From assembly GCF_017638545.1 (NCBI RefSeq), contig NZ_CP072110.1:930001-994000 (forward strand): 64,000 nucleotides of DNA, read 5' to 3'. Shown piece after piece: positions 60,435 through 64,000 of this stretch; the first letter of the stretch is position 1, and each line of letters begins with the position of its first letter. The notes beneath the pieces were generated by a model. The model was given only the letters and a program-made list of their open reading frames with translations. It had not been told where the DNA came from and searched no databases. The stretch comes from Psychrosphaera ytuae. Lineage in GTDB: Bacteria > Pseudomonadota > Gammaproteobacteria > Enterobacterales > Alteromonadaceae. Made by a program: the position numbers and the translations under genes.

Positions 60435-61043
60435 TTACAACATGCTTTTTAGGGCATTACGGATCACGACTTCACTATCATCGCCATCTTTGTAAACCGC
60501 TTTTACAGCTTTGTTTGCTTGATGAGCACTATACCCTAATGAAATAAGTGCTGCGATAGCATCGTCCATACCATTATTGGTAATCAAAGGTGAAGCCCCC
60601 ACATTTTGTGGAGCTGTCAGCTCAGCTGGCGCCATGTTGAGCTCTTTGATTCGGTCGCGCATTTCTATTAATAAACGTTCTGCGGTCTTTTTACCAACAC
60701 CAGGTAGTTTAACTAAGGTTGTCACATCATCGTGTTGAACACATTGTACAAATTGCTCTGCGGTTAAGCCTGATAAAATAGTCAAGGCCAACTTAGGACC
60801 GACGCCATTGGCCTTGATAAGAAGGCGAAATAAGCTTCGCTCTTGTTTACTGTTAAAACCATATAATAACTGCGCATCTTCACGTACCACAAAGTGAGTA
60901 AACACTGTCGCTTGCTGACCTACTTCAGGTAACTCATAAAAACTAGTGAGGGGAAGTTGTACTTCATAACCAACGCCATTAACGTCAATTAAAATATCTG
61001 GGGCTTGTTTGTCGACCAAGGTGCCGAGTAATCGTCCAATCAT
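60435..61043 (-). CDS. ruvA: Holliday junction binding protein RuvA
   Basis: The 202-residue protein begins MIGRLLGTLVDK and has an N-terminal OB fold (1-65), two helix-hairpin-helix motifs (KANGVGPKLALTIL and KLPGVGKKTAERLLIEM) and a C-terminal domain that contacts RuvB (DAIAALISLGYS). A LexA box is 30 nt upstream. Confidence 0.98.
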   Translation of the reverse strand: MIGRLLGTLVDKQAPDILIDVNGVGYEVQLPLTSFYELPEVGQQATVFTHFVVREDAQLLYGFNSKQERSLFRLLIKANGVGPKLALTILSGLTAEQFVQCVQHDDVTTLVKLPGVGKKTAERLLIEMRDRIKELNMAPAELTAPQNVGASPLITNNGMDDAIAALISLGYSAHQANKAVKAVYKDGDDSEVVIRNALKSML

Positions 61044-61072
61044 AACGCGCTTAAATGTTATTAAAATAATAA

Positions 61073-61088
61073 CTGTAAATATACCCAG
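61073..61088. promoter_or_regulatory. LexA (SOS) box upstream of ruvA
   Basis: CTGTAAATATACCCAG differs from the consensus CTGT-N8-ACAG at one conserved position. It lies between ruvC and ruvA, 30 bp before ruvA. E. coli ruvAB is likewise LexA-controlled while ruvC is not. Confidence 0.7.
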
Positions 61089-61093
61089 TTATT

Positions 61094-61618
61094 TTAACGG
61101 CGTAAACGACCTCGGACAGTTTTTTTAGCAACTCCAGCCATATTAATTAGGCTTTGGTTAGTGTGACCATGACAAATCGCAACGGCTAGTGCGTCGGCGG
61201 CATCAGCTTGCGGGCGGCCAGTGAGTTTTAGAATGTGTTGAACCATATGCTGCACCTGCGTCTTATCAGCACCACCAGAGCCAACAACGGCTTGTTTTAT
61301 TTGTCGTGCGGAATATTCAAATACAGGAAGCTCAGCTTGGGTTGCTGCAATAATGGCTGCGCCACGAGCTTGGCCTAGCTTTAAAGCGGAATCTGGATTA
61401 TGAGCCAAAAACACTTGTTCAATCGCAAACGTTTCTGGTTGGTATTGTTGAATGATTTCTCTAAGACCATCGAAGATAGTATTGAGTTTGATAGATAAAT
61501 CCGCTTCAGGGGTGCGAATACAGCCACTACCTATGTAGCTGAATTTGCTCCCCTGCTGGCGAACAATACCATAGCCAGTTATTCTGGAGCCGGGATCGAT
61601 CCCTAAAATAACTGGCAT
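61094..61618 (-). CDS. ruvC: Holliday junction resolvase RuvC
   Basis: The 174-residue nuclease shows the four acidic catalytic residues: the Asp in LGIDPGSRITGYG (D7), the Glu in FAIEQVFLAHNP, and two in the QADAADALAVAICH segment. It cuts junctions moved by RuvAB. It starts 7 nt after the aspS stop. Confidence 0.98.
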   Translation of the reverse strand: MPVILGIDPGSRITGYGIVRQQGSKFSYIGSGCIRTPEADLSIKLNTIFDGLREIIQQYQPETFAIEQVFLAHNPDSALKLGQARGAAIIAATQAELPVFEYSARQIKQAVVGSGGADKTQVQHMVQHILKLTGRPQADAADALAVAICHGHTNQSLINMAGVAKKTVRGRLRR

Positions 61619-61625
61619 GATTGGC

Positions 61626-63404
61626 TTATGCTTCTTCTGAGTTGTTTGCAGCTGGAATTACTTGAATACCTAGCTCAACTAACGCATCAGGGTTTGCTAC
61701 ACCAGGTGCCGAAGTTAACGGACACGCAGCAGTTGACGTTTTAGGGAATGCCATAACATCACGAATCGAGTCTGCACCAACCATTAACATCACCATACGG
61801 TCAAGACCAAACGCTAAACCAGCGTGCGGAGGAGCACCGTACTGAAGTGCGTCTAGTAAGAAGCCAAACTTCTCTTCAGCTTCTTCATCACTGATACCTA
61901 AGATCTTGAAGACCTCTGCTTGCATATCTTGGTTGTGGATACGAACCGAACCACCACCTAATTCACAACCGTTCAGGACCATGTCGTATGCGTCAGACAA
62001 TGCCTCTGCCGGATTAGCTGACAGTTCTGCTGGCGTCATGTTACTTGGTGCAGTAAACGGGTGGTGAAGCGGCGTTAATGCACCGTCTTCTAGCTCTTCA
62101 AACATTGGGAAGTCAACAACCCAAAGTGGCGCCCACTTGTCTTCAACCAGGCCAAAGTCTTCACCAAGCTTAAGGCGAAGCGCACCTAATGCGTCTGTAA
62201 CCACATTTTTAGTGTCAGAACCAAATAGCAAGATGTCACCGTCTTTTGCTTCTGTGCGTTCGATTAATTGTGCCGCAACATCTTCGTTTAAGAACTTAAC
62301 GATTGGCGATTGCAAACCTTCAATACCGGCAGCAACATCGTTAACCTTAATCCACGCCATGCCCTTTGCGCCGTATTTACCAACGAACTCTGTGTAGCCA
62401 TCAATACTCTTACGAGTCATTGAAGCACCACCTGGAACCTTGATTACTGCAACTCGACCCTTGGCATCGTTAGCAGGACCGCTGAATACTTTAAATTCAA
62501 CGTCTTTAAGAATGTCAGCAACATCAACTAGCTCAAGAGGGTTACGCAAGTCTGGCTTATCAGAACCAAAGCGACGCATCGCCTCTGCATAAGTCATTGA
62601 CGGGAAATCGCCTAAGTCAACATCCAATAATTCATTGAACACATTGCGAACCATTTTTTCAGTCATGGCCATTACTTGCTTACCGTCCATGAATGTCGTC
62701 TCAATATCGATTTGAGTGAATTCAGGCTGACGGTCGGCACGTAAATCTTCGTCACGGAAACACTTAACGATTTGGTAGTAACGGTCAAAGCCGGCAACCA
62801 TTAGTAGCTGTTTGAATAGCTGAGGAGACTGAGGCAAGGCAAAAAACTCACCTTTGTGTGTACGGCTTGGAACTAGATAGTCACGTGCACCTTCTGGTGT
62901 CGCTTTCGTAAGAATTGGCGTTTCCATATCCAAGAAACCATTGTCGTCTAAGAAACGACGAACCGCACTTGTTACCTTAGAACGGAACTGTAAGCGTTGG
63001 TTCATTACAGGACGACGTAGGTCTAAGTAACGATAGCGCAAACGAGCTTCTTCAGAGTTTTCTTGATTAAAATCAAGTGGTAGTGGCGCTGAGCTATTTA
63101 GGATTTCTAACCCTTTGATGTATAACTCAACTTCACCTGTCGCCATATCTTTGTTGATTTGGCTTTCAGGGCGGGCGCGGACAACGCCTGAGACTTTGAT
63201 ACAAAATTCATTTCGAAGTTTTTCAGCAGTACCAAATATCGCTGTTTCATCTGGGTCAACAACCGCTTGTACTAAACCTTCACGGTCACGGATATCTAAA
63301 AAGATCAAACCACCTAAATCACGGCGTTTGTTTACCCAGCCACACAATGTGACTTCTTGATCAACCAAGCTTTTATTTAGCTGGCCACAATAATGAGTGC
63401 GCAT
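61626..63404 (-). CDS. aspS: Aspartyl-tRNA synthetase
   Basis: The 592-residue class II synthetase charges tRNA-Asp. I chose the ATG at 63402-63404, giving MRTHYCGQLN as in E. coli, with AGGA 7 nt before it. It has an OB-fold anticodon domain (1-105), class II motif 2 CFRDEDLRADRQPEFTQID, the bacterial GAD insert (about 285-420) and motif 3 GLAFGLDRMVML. It heads the aspS-ruvCAB gene group; nudB and yebC, found between these genes in E. coli, are missing here. Confidence 0.98.
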   Translation of the reverse strand: MRTHYCGQLNKSLVDQEVTLCGWVNKRRDLGGLIFLDIRDREGLVQAVVDPDETAIFGTAEKLRNEFCIKVSGVVRARPESQINKDMATGEVELYIKGLEILNSSAPLPLDFNQENSEEARLRYRYLDLRRPVMNQRLQFRSKVTSAVRRFLDDNGFLDMETPILTKATPEGARDYLVPSRTHKGEFFALPQSPQLFKQLLMVAGFDRYYQIVKCFRDEDLRADRQPEFTQIDIETTFMDGKQVMAMTEKMVRNVFNELLDVDLGDFPSMTYAEAMRRFGSDKPDLRNPLELVDVADILKDVEFKVFSGPANDAKGRVAVIKVPGGASMTRKSIDGYTEFVGKYGAKGMAWIKVNDVAAGIEGLQSPIVKFLNEDVAAQLIERTEAKDGDILLFGSDTKNVVTDALGALRLKLGEDFGLVEDKWAPLWVVDFPMFEELEDGALTPLHHPFTAPSNMTPAELSANPAEALSDAYDMVLNGCELGGGSVRIHNQDMQAEVFKILGISDEEAEEKFGFLLDALQYGAPPHAGLAFGLDRMVMLMVGADSIRDVMAFPKTSTAACPLTSAPGVANPDALVELGIQVIPAANNSEEA

Positions 63405-63564
63405 AATATTCCTATTTAGCATTGCATATTGGTCGAGCTATTTGTCGACCTTGCTGTTTGAATCAAAAAATTGCGGATTATTATAAGGATTTGACGGTCA
63501 ATGTCACCGCTTGATTTGCGCCCAGTGACAATTGATTTAAAGTCTGGTTTTAACTGTATATTTG

Positions 63565-64000
63565 TTAAGCAAATGCATAGCTGTTTTTGCCATTAGCTTT
63601 GACTTTATACATGGCGTCGTCGGCGCTCTTAATCAATCGATTTATATTGTGTCCCGACATTGGGAAACAACCGATTCCTATAGAGCAGCCTATTGTTACC
63701 GTCGCATTAGAAAGTTCAAACGGCTCACACAAATCAGTAATGATTTTTTCACTGATTTTTGCAGCCAATTGAGTATCGGCTAAGTTGGTAACCAGTACCA
63801 CAAACTCATCGCCACCAAACCTTGCGACAGTATCTGAGCTACGGCTTATTTTACTTAGACGCTTGCCTACTTCTATTAACAGCTCATCCCCTAGGTCATG
63901 ACCATAAGTGTCGTTGACGTGTTTAAATCCATCTAAATCCAAAAACAGCAGCGCTAATTGTTTGTGATTTCTAGCGTGAATTTCGATCGCGTGTTTAAGT
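63565..64000 (-). CDS. Diguanylate cyclase GGDEF domain, C-terminal part (cut by window edge)
   Basis: The frame is open to the window edge; about 144 residues are visible. They form most of a GGDEF domain: ALLFLDLDGFKHVNDTYGHDLGDELL, the active site RFGGDEF and ADDAMYKVKANGKNSYAF at the end. An RSSD motif lies exactly five residues before GGDEF, the inhibitory product site. The enzyme should therefore be active and product-inhibited, unlike the LapD-like protein. N-terminal sensor domains are outside the window. Confidence 0.9.
   Translation of the reverse strand, partial: LKHAIEIHARNHKQLALLFLDLDGFKHVNDTYGHDLGDELLIEVGKRLSKISRSSDTVARFGGDEFVVLVTNLADTQLAAKISEKIITDLCEPFELSNATVTIGCSIGIGCFPMSGHNINRLIKSADDAMYKVKANGKNSYAFA

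Overview
The window reads as chromosomal DNA of a marine gammaproteobacterium of the Alteromonadales type (Shewanella, Colwellia, Thalassotalea or Psychrosphaera-like). This is inferred from gene content and order only: a Shewanella-like biofilm-adhesin operon, thrLABC with a peptide leader, divergent nhaA/nhaR, the block ybgC-tolQRAB-pal-cpoB-tRNA-Lys-nadA, and aspS-ruvCAB. No phage, transposon or CRISPR array was seen.

Region 1 (430-22.5 kb, all minus strand) is a complete Lap-type adhesion system. A giant type I secreted adhesin of about 4435 residues with about 37 VCBS-type repeats is followed by its ABC exporter, membrane fusion protein, TolC-like outer membrane protein, an OmpA-like lipoprotein, a LapG-type periplasmic protease and a LapD-type degenerate GGDEF-EAL receptor. 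The adhesin carries a TAAG site near its N-terminus, the expected LapG cleavage site. The genes can therefore work together as a cyclic-di-GMP-gated hold/release switch. Upstream lie a beta-barrel-like protein and a 1245-residue lipoprotein of unknown function.

Region 2 (28.0-33.1 kb, plus) is the threonine operon: a leader peptide with seven consecutive Thr codons, an attenuator hairpin, thrA, thrB and thrC. A WYL-domain regulator follows. Region 3 (34.4-38.9 kb) is an iron island: a TonB siderophore receptor and PiuC-type dioxygenase diverge from a BenE-family transporter across a Fur box. Region 4 (38.9-48.7 kb) holds a CBS protein, glutaminase, katG, a rhodanese, nhaA with a Rap1a/Tai-like gene, nhaR, a protein fusing two solute-binding domains, and a DUF3087 protein.

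Region 5 (48.8-53.1 kb) holds a small membrane protein, tRNA-Ser(GGA) with a duplicated 3' end, a DUF4442 protein, a PhzF-family enzyme, an S4 protein and nadA. Region 6 (53.2-58.9 kb) is three identical tRNA-Lys genes and the Tol-Pal cluster. Region 7 (59.2-63.4 kb) has a strong small-RNA candidate and ruvB, ruvA (with a LexA box), ruvC and aspS. The edges cut a PstS-like binding protein on the left and a GGDEF protein on the right.

The best candidates for undescribed biology are the small-RNA candidate at 59265-59384, a second RNA candidate downstream of thrC, an isolated plus-strand terminator next to the adhesin promoter, the dual solute-binding fusion and the large lipoprotein/barrel pair. 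All functional calls come from reading motifs by eye. No database search was run.
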